DNA from: CAXXOK01 sp963675655
Lineage (GTDB): Bacteria > Bacillota > Clostridia > Christensenellales > Aristaeellaceae
Assembly (NCBI GenBank): GCA_963675655.1
Contig: OY776489.1
Location: 1,426,001-1,490,000, forward strand
Reading direction: 5' to 3'
DNA: 64,000 bases
The notes under the pieces are model-generated. The model was not told where the DNA came from, made no database searches, and saw only the letters and a program-made list of their open reading frames with translations. Position 1 is the first letter of the stretch; each line of letters opens with the position of its first letter. This document shows, piece after piece, positions 17,092 through 30,965 of this stretch. Made by a program: the position numbers and the translations under genes.

Positions 17092-17617
17092 TTACAGGTT
17101 AAACCCGAATGCGGAGCTGAAGAGCTTCACAAACAGTACGGCAACCCACGAGTACAGGCACAGGCTTTTGAGCGCCGTCATGATGCCCGCTGTCGAGGCC
17201 ATCGCCTGCTTTTGCACGGGGTAGGCTTTTAGCAGCGTTAGGAAGAGCAAATCCTCGGCAATATCGAATACGGCGCGCGCGGTGGTGAGGATGGCCATCA
17301 TCGTAAACGAGATGTTGCCCTGCCCCGCGATGTTCAAGCTGATGGCGAGCATTACGCACCAGAAGCTGGCGATTAGCCCGAAATCGAGCAGCCAGTAGCG
17401 GCGCATCAGAGGGCGGCCTTTTTCTCCGGCGCTTTTCAGCACATCGTAGAAGGCTTCCGGCGAGTTGTAAAAGCGGGTATCCGGCATACGGAATTCGTTG
17501 CGGGGAGTGGAAAGCAATTTTTTCGGGCTTTTGGGGCCAAGCTCCATCATATAATAGATTTAAAGCCAACAGCCCGAGTAAAAGCAGGAAAGCAACCGCC
17601 ACAATCCAAGTCGTCAT
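17092..17617 (-). pseudogene. small membrane protein of unknown function, frameshifted
   Basis: A good ribosome binding site (AAGGAGG, nine bases before the ATG at 17617) starts MTTWIVAVAFLLLLGLLALN, a hydrophobic segment. The rest of the protein (KLLSTPRNEFRMPDTRFYN onward, with three more hydrophobic stretches) is in another frame. The frames join naturally if the T6 run at 17518-17523 (A6 on the coding strand) is read as five. The intact product would be about 174 residues with four membrane helices. I do not recognise the family. The matching homopolymer break in the next gene downstream raises the chance of sequencing error for both. Confidence 0.6.
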
Positions 17618-17655
17618 TTACATACGCCTCCTTAGCTGATTGGGTAAAGGGGGGG

Positions 17656-18483
17656 TCAGGCCTGCCGCACGCCGATGTGTGTGCAGGGTACGCTGCCATC
17701 CAGCAGCGCGGATACGTGGTGGCGTGCATGGCCGATGATGACGTGGCTGCCATGCTCGGCGGCACGCAGCGCATAGGCCAGCTTGGCTTTCGCCCCGCCC
17801 GCGCCGGTACGGCTGGCTCCGTTGCAGTGGGTCATCAGCTCGGCAACGCGCTCGCGAAGGGTGGCAATATCATCGCAGATCACATCCCGCACAAGCGTGG
17901 TGGGATCGTCACGTTTGAGGTAAATGCCTTCGGTGCCGGTGAGCAGCACCAGCGTTTTGGCCCCGACCAGCGAGGTAATGACTGCGGCGGTCTCGTCGTT
18001 ATCCACACACTCCACCACATGCGCGCCGTTTTCGCGGCGGTTGGCCAGCTCCATCTTGCGGGTTTCCTCGTCGCTGACGGGATCGTTGTAGTTGATAATG
18101 GGGATGGCGTCCTGCTGGGCGGCGCGCAGCAGAATCCGGCGGATATGCTCGCGCTTGATGGGGTCGTTAAAGTGCATATGCTCCACCAGCAGTTGGCGCA
18201 CGCCGTATTCGGGATGGATAAACTTGCGGTAATTATCCATCAGTACCACCTGCCCCTGCGCTGAATAATCGGTTTTAATCAGCTCGGGGTCGCCCTCCAG
18301 CTCGCGCCCTGCGCGGTGCAGGTAATCCAGCCGCCCGATTTCGGTGGCGCCGCTGGTGACCAGCGCCATGCCGGGGCGCAGGTCGTCCCCCAGACGCTGA
18401 AAAATATTATAGTCTATCGCGCCGTCCTCACGCTGGATCAGCGCCATGCTCCCAATCTTGATAACCAGATCAATCGTATTCAA
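17656..18483 (-). CDS. amino-acid kinase family protein, glutamate 5-kinase-like
   Basis: 275 residues with the amino-acid kinase fold and features of ProB: VIKIGSMAL near the N-terminus, ALVTSGATEIG, INYNDPVSDEE, CVDNDETAAVITSLVGAKTLVLLTGTEGIY, and the late glycine-rich GAGGAKAKLAYA. The length fits a ProB kinase domain without the C-terminal PUA domain. No proA lies nearby, and the sequence is atypical enough that another amino-acid or carbamate-type substrate is possible. The start appears to be TTG 18483, overlapping the 3' end of the MATE gene by 14 bases, with GGGAG upstream, so it is likely translationally coupled to it. Confidence 0.65.
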   Translation of the reverse strand: MNTIDLVIKIGSMALIQREDGAIDYNIFQRLGDDLRPGMALVTSGATEIGRLDYLHRAGRELEGDPELIKTDYSAQGQVVLMDNYRKFIHPEYGVRQLLVEHMHFNDPIKREHIRRILLRAAQQDAIPIINYNDPVSDEETRKMELANRRENGAHVVECVDNDETAAVITSLVGAKTLVLLTGTEGIYLKRDDPTTLVRDVICDDIATLRERVAELMTHCNGASRTGAGGAKAKLAYALRAAEHGSHVIIGHARHHVSALLDGSVPCTHIGVRQA

Positions 18484-19894
18484 GAACGGGTTCTCCCTTC
18501 TTTTCGGTAATGTTATTAAGCCATTTGCGCCCGATAAAATGCGGTACGCCGATCACCATTTTGGCAACCTCTTCGACAAACGTGCATAGGTACACATACT
18601 CGACCGGCAGGTGCAAAACGAAGGTTGCCACCGCGCACAGCGGTACGCCGATCAGCCACATGCTGCCTACGTCCAAACACAGGCTGAATACCGTATCCCC
18701 GCCGCTGCGCAATATGCCCACAACGTTGATGGCGTTAAAGGCTCGAAACCACATCGTAAGCGAACCCAGCAGCAGGATGATGCTTGCCTTCTGAATCACC
18801 GGGGCGGAAAGCCCGCTGAAGAAGGAGAGGATGGGCATACGGATGGCGATCATAATGCCGCCCAATACGAGCCCGGCGACCATTGCGCCCGCAATGAGCC
18901 GCTTGGCGTACAGGTACGCATCCTCCTTGCGGCCCGCCCCCAGCGTTTTGCCGACGATGATGGCGGTCGCGTGCATCATGCCGAAGATGAACACCCATAC
19001 CAGACTGTCGATGGTGGAGCATACGCCGGTGGCCGCGACGGCTACGTCGCCCATGCGGCCGTAATATACGCCGTACATGGTAGTGCCCAGCGCCCATAGC
19101 CCCTCGTTGAAGATAACGGGCAGCACAACCTTGGTAAAGCGGCGGATGAAGCCGCGGTCGCCGCTGATCATCTGCCGTATCGTCGCCCCGGCCGGAAGGT
19201 GCTTGCCGTAGGCAAAGGCGAGATTCACGATTAATTGTACTCCAGCGGCTATGTTTGTGGCAATAGCCGCGCCGAAAACACCCAGCTTGGGCATGCCGAA
19301 ATGGCCGAAAATGAGCACGTAGTTTAAAAAAGTGTTAATGGCGATGCTTGCTACACCCGCGATGAGCGGCACATAGGTTTTTTCGCCCGCCTTGATGCAC
19401 ATGGAATATACCGTGCTTAGCCCAATCAGGAGGTAGCTGGGCGCAACCGTGCGCAGGTAGACTACGGCAATATCGTAGCTTTCGCCCGCAGGTAAAAATG
19501 CGGAGATAATGACCTGCGGAAAGAAGAGCGCCCCGAGCACGAAGGGTACGGATAGCAGCAATACCGCAACCAGCGAAATCCCCATGGAATGCCGCATACG
19601 CGGCACATCCTGCGCGCCCCAATACTGGCTCATAAAGATTGCGCCGCCGGACGCGGTGCCAAAGCAGAACAGCTGGTACACAAAGGTAAAGCGGTTGGCT
19701 TGTATAACCGCGGAGTAGGCCGCGTCGCCAAGGCTGGATACCATTAACCCATCGATTATATGCAGCGACGCGCCTACCAGATCCTGCAGAATCAGCGGCA
19801 GCGCCACAATCACAACCCACCGGGTGAAAGGCCGGTCCCAGACCAGACAGGAGCGCAGAAACGCGCCAAGGCGCGTGAAAATAGAACGTTGCAT
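18470..19894 (-). CDS. MATE family efflux transporter
   Basis: 474 residues with about twelve membrane helices in two similar halves. The first helix region ALPLILQDLVGASLHIIDGLMVSSLG and the loop with GAQDVPRMRHSMG are typical of MATE (multi-antimicrobial extrusion) proteins, which export drugs or metabolites with Na+ or H+ coupling. The start ATG 19894 has TAGGAGG upstream. It shares a 14-base overlap with the amino-acid kinase-like gene. The substrate cannot be inferred. Confidence 0.88.
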   Translation of the reverse strand: MQRSIFTRLGAFLRSCLVWDRPFTRWVVIVALPLILQDLVGASLHIIDGLMVSSLGDAAYSAVIQANRFTFVYQLFCFGTASGGAIFMSQYWGAQDVPRMRHSMGISLVAVLLLSVPFVLGALFFPQVIISAFLPAGESYDIAVVYLRTVAPSYLLIGLSTVYSMCIKAGEKTYVPLIAGVASIAINTFLNYVLIFGHFGMPKLGVFGAAIATNIAAGVQLIVNLAFAYGKHLPAGATIRQMISGDRGFIRRFTKVVLPVIFNEGLWALGTTMYGVYYGRMGDVAVAATGVCSTIDSLVWVFIFGMMHATAIIVGKTLGAGRKEDAYLYAKRLIAGAMVAGLVLGGIMIAIRMPILSFFSGLSAPVIQKASIILLLGSLTMWFRAFNAINVVGILRSGGDTVFSLCLDVGSMWLIGVPLCAVATFVLHLPVEYVYLCTFVEEVAKMVIGVPHFIGRKWLNNITEKKGEPVLEYD

Positions 19895-20000
19895 TGTATG
19901 TATTTCCTCCTATATTACCTGCGCGGGGCAGGCGCGAAGAGGCTGCGTTGGCCGGGGAACATGACCGCAAAGTTGGCTTGCGGCGGGTTGCCAATGCGCC

Positions 20001-21827
20001 TCAGAAAGTAAACAATTGAAAGAAGAACAGATATCCATATTCGTCGTAGAACATCCAATCCACATTCTCGTCCGTCGATTCGTCCACATAACCCATCATG
20101 CACTGCCACGGTTCGGCGTCGGTGCTGGCCAGCACGACATTATCGCGCAGGAAGATGGATGCGTTCATTTCCGTAATGCCGTAGTCTGCCAGCATACGGT
20201 ACCAGTTGGGCGAGCGGGAAGGGTAACCGCCCCAAAACATAACGTTGCCCGGTACGCCGCCTTGGGTATCGGGGAACAGGCGGCTATCGGAGGCTAGAGA
20301 AAGATCGTAGATAAACAGCATATCCGGATTATCCAGCGCATAGGTATCCAGATCGGTCAAATTCATGACGCTGTAATTGGTTTCTTCCTCGGTTTGCGGG
20401 CGGATGGCCGGCGCGTTGGCCAGCGCGGCGCTTACCGTGAACCATAAGCTCACTGCCAGCGCCGCTGTGGCAAGCATTGCCAGTACCACCGGGCCCGGGC
20501 CGGCGTTTTTCTTGTTTTGGGGGCTATGGAGCGGAGTGGATGGCGCAGCAGCCGGGTCCATCTCCGCGCTTGTTCGGCCCTCTGGATAAGGCGCAGGCGC
20601 AAGGGCGAGGGCATAGATGGCCGCCGCCATAGGCAGCAATACGCTAAGCGCGGCGCGCATCGGCAGCCGCCCGGTCCAAGACAGATAGGCAAGCAGCAAA
20701 CCGCCGCCCAGCACCGCAAGCACCATGCCTGCGTAGCCCCATGGGTTACGATCCCCGCTGCCCAGGCGCCACAGCAGCGCCGCAGCGGCCAAAGCCAGCG
20801 CCGCCCACAGCCCGTAGCGTACCGCCGTATTGACGGTGAAGCAGTCGGTTAGGGTAGCAAGCGCCGCGTTTGCCCGGTCCGAAAGCGTCAGGCCTGCATC
20901 GTCCGCCATTTGCTGCGCGTACAGCGTATCAAATGCGTCCGCGGTGATGTTATCGTCCATGAAATACCAATAGGTAATCAAGGCAAACTCGTTATCGCTC
21001 CAGCCCACTTCTGCCAGCGTCTCCGGGGTGGTGGTGGTGGAATAGTCCGTATAATCGAAAAGCCGTATACGCGCCTGCTGCCAGGCGAGGAAATCCTCGG
21101 CGTGGTTTTGGCGGATATCTACGATGCGCACGCCCATAAATAGCCCGAAGAGCAAAAGCGTTGCCAGCGCCGCCGTAAACATGGGGCGGGCAAGCCGCCA
21201 TGGGGCTTTGCCCCGGCCAAAAGCCGACAGCAGTTTGACCGCAAGCACCAAAAGCCAGAAGCATAAAGGCGGCAGTACCGAAAACTGGCGCAGGCAGTAG
21301 GCGCAAAGCAGCAGCGCGGCGCTGCCGAGGATCGGCCCGATGACCGTGCGTTTTCGCTGCGCGGTAAAATCGACAGACGCCAGCTGCAATACAGCAGCCG
21401 CGCCGCATAGCGCGGAGGTGGTGGTGTAGGTAATGCGCGCCGTGACAAACAGGGCAAAACCCAAAAGGAACACCGCGCCGCCCAGCGCCCCCGCCCACAG
21501 CGGGTAGCCGCGCCTGCGCGCCAGCTGTGCAAGGCTTTTGACAATGACGACCTGTGCAAACCACAGCAGGAATAATTGCAGTATGGAAAACCACGCGACG
21601 CCCGGGAACAGCTTGGCCAGTCCCCACAGCAGCCACGCAAACGCGGTATGGATGTACAGGTGGAACGAAACGGGCTCGCCCCCCTCGTACCCCATAAAAG
21701 CGCGCAAAATTGGGGTGTCGTCGTTACCGATATATTGGAAAGAAGCAAAAAGCAGGACAGCGCCGAACAAGGCGGTCGCAACCCCGATCCCTAGCAGCCA
21801 TGGGGCGATATTCCGATTGCGGCGCAT
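20001..21827 (-). CDS. polytopic membrane protein, paralogue 1
   Basis: 608 residues with around ten hydrophobic helices in the first 470 residues and a soluble C-terminal region. The start ATG 21827 has AAAGGAAG upstream and lies inside the 3' end of the next gene (37-base overlap). The N-terminus MRRNRNIAPWLLG is nearly the same as that of its neighbour, and both share the layout of an acidic first loop (GNDDTPI here, LSDDLEI there), many helices and a C-terminal domain, so they are tandem paralogues. The architecture recalls GT-C membrane glycosyltransferases, but I see no decisive motif and leave the function open. Confidence 0.6.
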   Translation of the reverse strand: MRRNRNIAPWLLGIGVATALFGAVLLFASFQYIGNDDTPILRAFMGYEGGEPVSFHLYIHTAFAWLLWGLAKLFPGVAWFSILQLFLLWFAQVVIVKSLAQLARRRGYPLWAGALGGAVFLLGFALFVTARITYTTTSALCGAAAVLQLASVDFTAQRKRTVIGPILGSAALLLCAYCLRQFSVLPPLCFWLLVLAVKLLSAFGRGKAPWRLARPMFTAALATLLLFGLFMGVRIVDIRQNHAEDFLAWQQARIRLFDYTDYSTTTTPETLAEVGWSDNEFALITYWYFMDDNITADAFDTLYAQQMADDAGLTLSDRANAALATLTDCFTVNTAVRYGLWAALALAAAALLWRLGSGDRNPWGYAGMVLAVLGGGLLLAYLSWTGRLPMRAALSVLLPMAAAIYALALAPAPYPEGRTSAEMDPAAAPSTPLHSPQNKKNAGPGPVVLAMLATAALAVSLWFTVSAALANAPAIRPQTEEETNYSVMNLTDLDTYALDNPDMLFIYDLSLASDSRLFPDTQGGVPGNVMFWGGYPSRSPNWYRMLADYGITEMNASIFLRDNVVLASTDAEPWQCMMGYVDESTDENVDWMFYDEYGYLFFFQLFTF

Positions 21828-23665
21828 GTCTCATACTTCCTTTCCAAATAGCAATAGCTCGTAGATTTCAGCAGCGATGATTGTGTGATTCGAAGGGAAA
21901 TGGCACGATAATCGACGTTTGCGCCTGCCATGCTTGCATTCTGTGCATCTGTGTCGGCCTGAAGGGTAAAGCGGAAAACACGCAGATTGCCCTTAAAACC
22001 AGTTTGAACAGCGTAAACCGTCGTCCCGGCTTTTTCAGTCAGGTAGGCGAGCAGGGTTTCATCGGGCGCAGCCAGCTGGGTCAGCAGGCGTACGTTATCC
22101 GCAAGCAGGATCGTAATGGAAAGATGATCGGGGTCAAAGCCGAATGCGGTATATACGATGCGCTTCTCCGGCGAGCGGGAATTCCAGTCTGTCAGCGGCA
22201 GCAGGTTTGTGGCCGTAGATGAAGCGGACCATAGCGCGCTGGAAGCGGTTACGGTACCATCCTGTAAAAACAGTAGATCCGGCTGCCGGTTTACATATGC
22301 CGTCACCGGGTTGGTACTGGCGCTTTGGTAGCGGTCCGGCGCGGGTGCATAATAGCGGGTAAAGGACGCCGCCGCTGCGGAAACGGCAACCACCAGTGTG
22401 AGGATGGCGATAGCCGCCGGCAGTAGTACGCCTTTGGTGAATCTTACGGGCGCAGCGGTGACCGCCAGACACAGCAACGCCGCAAGCGCGGGGAACAGGA
22501 TGGAAGCCAGCGCCCGCTCCGGGATGCGACCCTGCAAAGCCAGGAAAGCGAACAGGAAACCCGCCAGAAGGCAGCAGCTAATGGGTGCGAGATACTGCCA
22601 CCATTGCCGGTTGCCGGACGTAAATAAAGATAGCAGCGTAAAGGTTGCCAGCAGCGCCAGGAGTTTCCACCAAACCGAAAAGCTGCTGTACTTTGAACTG
22701 GCATTGAGAAAAGCGCGCCATACGGTGTGCGGTGGGTCAAGCGAATCGACCGAGGCGGCGGCGTAGCGCGTGTGCAGCGTTTCCATCGCGCCGGCGGTGA
22801 TGTTCTCCTCCAGAAAGTACCAGTTCTGAAACATCGCTCTCTCGCCCTCCGTCCAGCCGACGGCGGTAAGATCCTCCAGGGTGAGCGCATCGACCGCATC
22901 ATAATCGGTTAATTGTGCGCGGGCTTTTTGCCAGCGGAGATACTCGCTTTGCCCCTGCGCGGAGGTATCAATCGCGCGAATGCCGATTATAACGCTAAAT
23001 ACCAACACGCCCAGTAGACAGGCTTTGCCGATGGCGCGTGTCACCCGGGCACGTGCAGGTGCATCCAAAAGCAGATAGCGCACCGCCAGCAGGATAACCC
23101 AAAAGGCTATAGCCGGGTAGGCGGAGGGCTGCCGCAGCAGATACCCCGCCAATATGGGGAGCAGAGAAAGCAACAGGCGGCGCATCAGCCCTTTTGTTTC
23201 TCGCAGGTCGATGGTAAAAAGCTGAAAAATCGACGCGGAGGCAATCAGGGTTGCGGTAACCGTATACGTAATCCCAGCTGCATAAGGCAGAATCAACACA
23301 AAGGAAAAGAGCAGGTACAGGCAAACGCCCAACCAAACTGGCCTTTGCAGGCGGAGGAAGAGCTGGAGGATTGCATTGCACCACAGTACAGCCGTACACC
23401 ACAGCAGGCCGATTTGCAGCCACGCAAACCAGAAAATCCCCGGAAAGAGCGCTGTAAGCCAATGAAGGGGATAAACCAGTAAGGGGTGAACATAGGGGCT
23501 GAAGGTTGCGGCCGCGCCGCCCCAATACCCAAGCAGAGAACGGGCGATTTCCAGATCGTCCGACAGGGAATAATGCAGATACGCGCAGGAAAACAGGAAG
23601 ATAAATTGGAGGGTAGCAATGATCACGCCACTTAGCCATGGGGCGATATTCCGATTGCGGCGCAT
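21791..23665 (-). CDS. polytopic membrane protein, paralogue 2
   Basis: 624 residues from the ATG at 23665, chosen because AGGAGG precedes it and the product then starts MRRNRNIAPWLSG like its paralogue downstream; the open frame extends 34 codons further without support. About ten membrane helices, an acidic first external loop (YSLSDDLEIARSLLGYWGG) and a C-terminal soluble domain. The two genes overlap by 37 bases and are surely co-translated. Function is unknown; a GT-C-like glycosyltransferase or a surface-polymer export component would fit the topology but is not shown. Confidence 0.6.
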   Translation of the reverse strand: MRRNRNIAPWLSGVIIATLQFIFLFSCAYLHYSLSDDLEIARSLLGYWGGAAATFSPYVHPLLVYPLHWLTALFPGIFWFAWLQIGLLWCTAVLWCNAILQLFLRLQRPVWLGVCLYLLFSFVLILPYAAGITYTVTATLIASASIFQLFTIDLRETKGLMRRLLLSLLPILAGYLLRQPSAYPAIAFWVILLAVRYLLLDAPARARVTRAIGKACLLGVLVFSVIIGIRAIDTSAQGQSEYLRWQKARAQLTDYDAVDALTLEDLTAVGWTEGERAMFQNWYFLEENITAGAMETLHTRYAAASVDSLDPPHTVWRAFLNASSKYSSFSVWWKLLALLATFTLLSLFTSGNRQWWQYLAPISCCLLAGFLFAFLALQGRIPERALASILFPALAALLCLAVTAAPVRFTKGVLLPAAIAILTLVVAVSAAAASFTRYYAPAPDRYQSASTNPVTAYVNRQPDLLFLQDGTVTASSALWSASSTATNLLPLTDWNSRSPEKRIVYTAFGFDPDHLSITILLADNVRLLTQLAAPDETLLAYLTEKAGTTVYAVQTGFKGNLRVFRFTLQADTDAQNASMAGANVDYRAISLRITQSSLLKSTSYCYLERKYETCAAIGISPHGC

Positions 23666-23909
23666 GTGCGGCTCCTCCTGCTTTACTATTTTCTCCCTTT
23701 GTACGCGTACCGGACGCAGGCGGAAATGGACTGCGGTGCGGAAAAAAACACGCGATACAATGTACAAGAAGGATACACAGACGTTTTGGAAAAGTCAAGG
23801 TTTGAAACGGCATTTATAGGAAGAAACTCGTGCGAAATGCCAAGGTGAAGCCGGGGAAATTCCTGTATTTGGAATTGATTAAAAAGTATAAAGAAATTTG
23901 AAAAAGGTG
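23666..23909. other. intergenic region before the rRNA promoter
   Basis: No gene is visible. It must contain the leftward promoter of the tandem membrane genes and any upstream A/T-rich activation sequence of the rRNA promoter: the stretch directly before 23910 is A/T-rich (AAAAAGTATAAAGAAATTTG). Confidence 0.4.
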
Positions 23910-23938
23910 TTGACACGAAAGTCATCCAGTGGTATTAT
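23910..23938 (+). promoter_or_regulatory. rRNA operon promoter
   Basis: TTGACA at 23910-23915, a 17-bp spacer and TATTAT at 23933-23938, preceded by A/T-rich sequence resembling an UP element. Transcription would begin about 135 bases before the mature 16S end. Confidence 0.8.
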
Positions 23939-23964
23939 AGACAAGCTCGCTTGAGAGCGCCGAA

Positions 23965-23986
23965 CCTTGAAAACGATACAGAGCAA
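23965..23986 (+). other. 5' arm of the 16S processing stem
   Basis: These 22 bases are complementary, with one wobble, to 25731-25752 in the 16S-23S spacer. The resulting long helix around the precursor 16S is the expected RNase III site. Confidence 0.75.
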
Positions 23987-24080
23987 AGAGAAAGAAACGC
24001 AAAGCGCAGTCAATAAATTGAGTATTAAGTACTTGATCTCTGGCTGAGAAGTCAGAGAACGAATCAAGAGCTAAAGGATT

Positions 24081-28832
<4,752 letters not shown>

Positions 28833-28910
28833 AAGCCTAAGGCCAAGAGAACAAACAAGAATGTGTCCTTCCTATACGGTTGTCAGTGTGCGCGGTAAAC
28901 GCACCTGAAT

Positions 28911-29101
28911 AAACTTGTTCACCCTTTGCGGCAACAGAAGCGAGCGTGCACCCAGCGGGTGCCTGGGCAAGCCCAGCGCGAACTGAAGTTGAAAGGTTTC
29001 ACAGAGCACAGCGACCCGGCAGGGAGCTGGGCGACCATGAAACCGACCGGAGGCAATGGCCTCGGTAAACGCAAAGCTCCAAACTTGTTCACCCTTTGCG
29101 G
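28911..29101 (+). repeat. direct repeat bounding an insert in the 23S-5S spacer
   Basis: The same 21 bases occur at 28911-28931 and 29081-29101, exactly 170 bp apart; a shorter shared stretch, CGGTAAACGCA, precedes both. The second copy leads directly into the 5S gene, so the first looks like a duplicated 5S upstream edge. The DNA between is GC-rich and hairpin-prone (GCACCCAGCGGGTGC, GAGGCAATGGCCTC, and GGTTTCA pairing with TGAAACC) and does not resemble 5S. Confidence 0.75.
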
Positions 29102-29212
29102 TGGCAATGGCCTGAGGGTTCCACCTGTTCCCATCCCGAACACAGCAGTTAAGCCTCAGCACGTCGATGGTACTTGGCTGGTAACGGCCCGGAAGAGTAG
29201 ATCGCCGCCGCA
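29096..29212 (+). rRNA. rrf: 5S ribosomal RNA
   Basis: About 117 bases from TTGCGGTGGC to the GCCGCCGC end, with the conserved core CCCATCCCGAACACAGCAGTTAAGC and GAAGAGTAGATCGCCGCC. The terminal stem GCGGTGGC/GCCGCCGC is formed. Confidence 0.93.
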
Positions 29213-29223
29213 TTCCATTCATA

Positions 29224-29252
29224 ACTTATTCCGAACATTGTTCGGAATAAGT
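29224..29252 (+). other. perfect hairpin between 5S and tRNA-Asn
   Basis: A 13-bp perfect stem (ACTTATTCCGAAC with GTTCGGAATAAGT) and a 3-nt loop. It lacks a T tract and ends seven bases before the tRNA, so it is more likely a processing signal than a terminator. Confidence 0.6.
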
Positions 29253-29258
29253 GTATAT

Positions 29259-29333
<75 letters not shown>

Positions 29334-29339
29334 AGATAA

Positions 29340-29372
29340 ATCAAGGGTTTAGATGCCCTTGATTTTATTTTT
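29340..29372 (+). terminator. terminator of the rRNA/tRNA operon
   Basis: ATCAAGGG (29340-29347) pairs with CCCTTGAT (29356-29363), followed by a TTTTATTTTT tract. Confidence 0.85.
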
Positions 29373-29410
29373 CTGCTGTTTACGATATTGCCGTTTGCAA
29401 ATACGCATTT

Positions 29411-29451
29411 CAACCCGCTGGATGGATTTTTCAAATGCATCCAGCGGGTTG
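29411..29451. repeat. 14-bp perfect inverted repeat in AT-rich intergenic DNA
   Basis: CAACCCGCTGGATG (29411-29424) and CATCCAGCGGGTTG (29438-29451) around a 13-nt loop; one more base pair extends it on each side. It lies in the 350-bp gap between the rrn terminator and the MFS gene, where I see no gene. There is no T tract, so it could be a mobile-element end, a protein site or a REP-like palindrome. Confidence 0.7.
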
Positions 29452-29720
29452 AGTGGCGCTATGGCATGTACATAACACGACAACGATCCAGTGATGTATA
29501 TATTTCTGCAAAGATGAAATTCATGGAATCTAATGATCATCTTAATGCAGATTTATAATTCTTTAAATGCACGGTTCAGCTTGCAAAACATTTGTATTTA
29601 CCCTACAATAAAAGTGAATAAAACTACGTTTAAAAACAAATATACTCATTTGTTATACGTTTTCTATCCTACCACCCATTCGTATTCTGGCTAAATACAG
29701 TGAAGGAAGGATTTGATGAA

Positions 29721-30965
29721 ATGGATAAGCATGAGGTGATAAAAGGAAAACCATTTAACCAGCGTTGGATGATTCTTCTCGGTGGCTTTTTACTCTCGCT
29801 AGTAGGCGGTATGAGCTACTCTTGGGGTTCGTTTGTTGTACCGCTTGTAAATGATTGGGGTTGGAGCACAGCAAAAGCAACTCTCCCTCTTACGGTGCTG
29901 ATAGTAGTGTTTGCGATAACCATGATTCCAGCTGGTTGGTTACAAGATCGATACGGGCCGCGAAAGGTATCGACAGCTGGAGCATTCCTCTTTCTGCTTG
30001 GATACAGTTTGGCAGCATGCATCCGTTTTATTCCTACTTCTGGCTGGTTGATTGGCACGTATGGTATTGTTGTCGGGATTGCTTGTGGCCTTTCTTATTC
30101 CTGTATTGCGCCAACAGCGCGAAAATGGTATCCAGACCGTCCTGGATTTGCAGTGTCAACAGCTGTGATGGGGTTTGGACTTGCAGCAGTCATATTAGCG
30201 CCATTGAAGAAAGTGATGATTCGCAATTATGGTGTTGATGGCACGCTGCTGATTTTAGGCATTCTCGTTTTTAGTATAGCAATAATCGGCTCTAAGCTTC
30301 TCCGGAATCCAGACCCAAATTGGATGCCCAATAAAACTACATCGGCATCCAAAAGTACTATGGTCGTTCGGGATGTCCCACCCCGGGAGTTTATGAAGAC
30401 ACCTGAATTTCCGATGCTTTGGTTCGCCCTTGCATTAGTGATCGGTGGAGGCCTAACTGCAATAGGCCTATTAACTCCTTTTGGAGAGCTTGCGCTTAAA
30501 TTGTCCCCGACTGAGGCTGCTTTGTCTGTCTCAATTTTCTCGTTAATAAACGGACTTGGGAGACCTTTTGCTGGTTGGATGGGGGATCGTTTCGGTGCTA
30601 TCCGTGTAATGATTTCCATCTACTGCGTACAGACCTTGGTTTTTCTTCTCATGCCGCTGATAGCAACAAACTTCACGATTCTTCTGCTCTGTGCATTTTT
30701 CCTTGGCGCGGGGTATGCTGTCACATTTGCCCTGTTCCCGGTCATTGTTGCGGCGGGTTTTGGGAATAAATATCTTGGGGTCAATTACGGCCTTGTTTTC
30801 AGTGCATTTGGCGTAGGTGCAATAACTGGCTTGGTTGGGTCTATACTGCATGATGAAACGGGTTCCTTTACACCGGCCTTTCTGCTTGCGGGAATAAGCA
30901 CCTTCATTGGGCTGATTATACTCATTTTGCTTAGGAAAAAGTTTAAGCAGCAGGAAATGGAATGA
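29721..30965 (+). CDS. MFS transporter, oxalate/formate antiporter (OFA) family-like
   Basis: 414 residues from the ATG at 29721 (AAGGAAGG ten bases upstream; an upstream in-frame GTG at 29700 is less well placed). Twelve membrane helices. The N-terminal GGMSYSWGSFVVPL, the loop GWLQDRYGPRKVS (MFS motif A), GLSYSCIAPTARKWYPDRPG and the second-half GWMGDRFGAIRV are typical of OFA transporters, which exchange small carboxylates. The substrate is unknown. The gene and its flanks are clearly more AT-rich, with more A/T-ending codons, than the surrounding genes, suggesting separate origin. It stands alone. Confidence 0.82.
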   Translation: MDKHEVIKGKPFNQRWMILLGGFLLSLVGGMSYSWGSFVVPLVNDWGWSTAKATLPLTVLIVVFAITMIPAGWLQDRYGPRKVSTAGAFLFLLGYSLAACIRFIPTSGWLIGTYGIVVGIACGLSYSCIAPTARKWYPDRPGFAVSTAVMGFGLAAVILAPLKKVMIRNYGVDGTLLILGILVFSIAIIGSKLLRNPDPNWMPNKTTSASKSTMVVRDVPPREFMKTPEFPMLWFALALVIGGGLTAIGLLTPFGELALKLSPTEAALSVSIFSLINGLGRPFAGWMGDRFGAIRVMISIYCVQTLVFLLMPLIATNFTILLLCAFFLGAGYAVTFALFPVIVAAGFGNKYLGVNYGLVFSAFGVGAITGLVGSILHDETGSFTPAFLLAGISTFIGLIILILLRKKFKQQEME

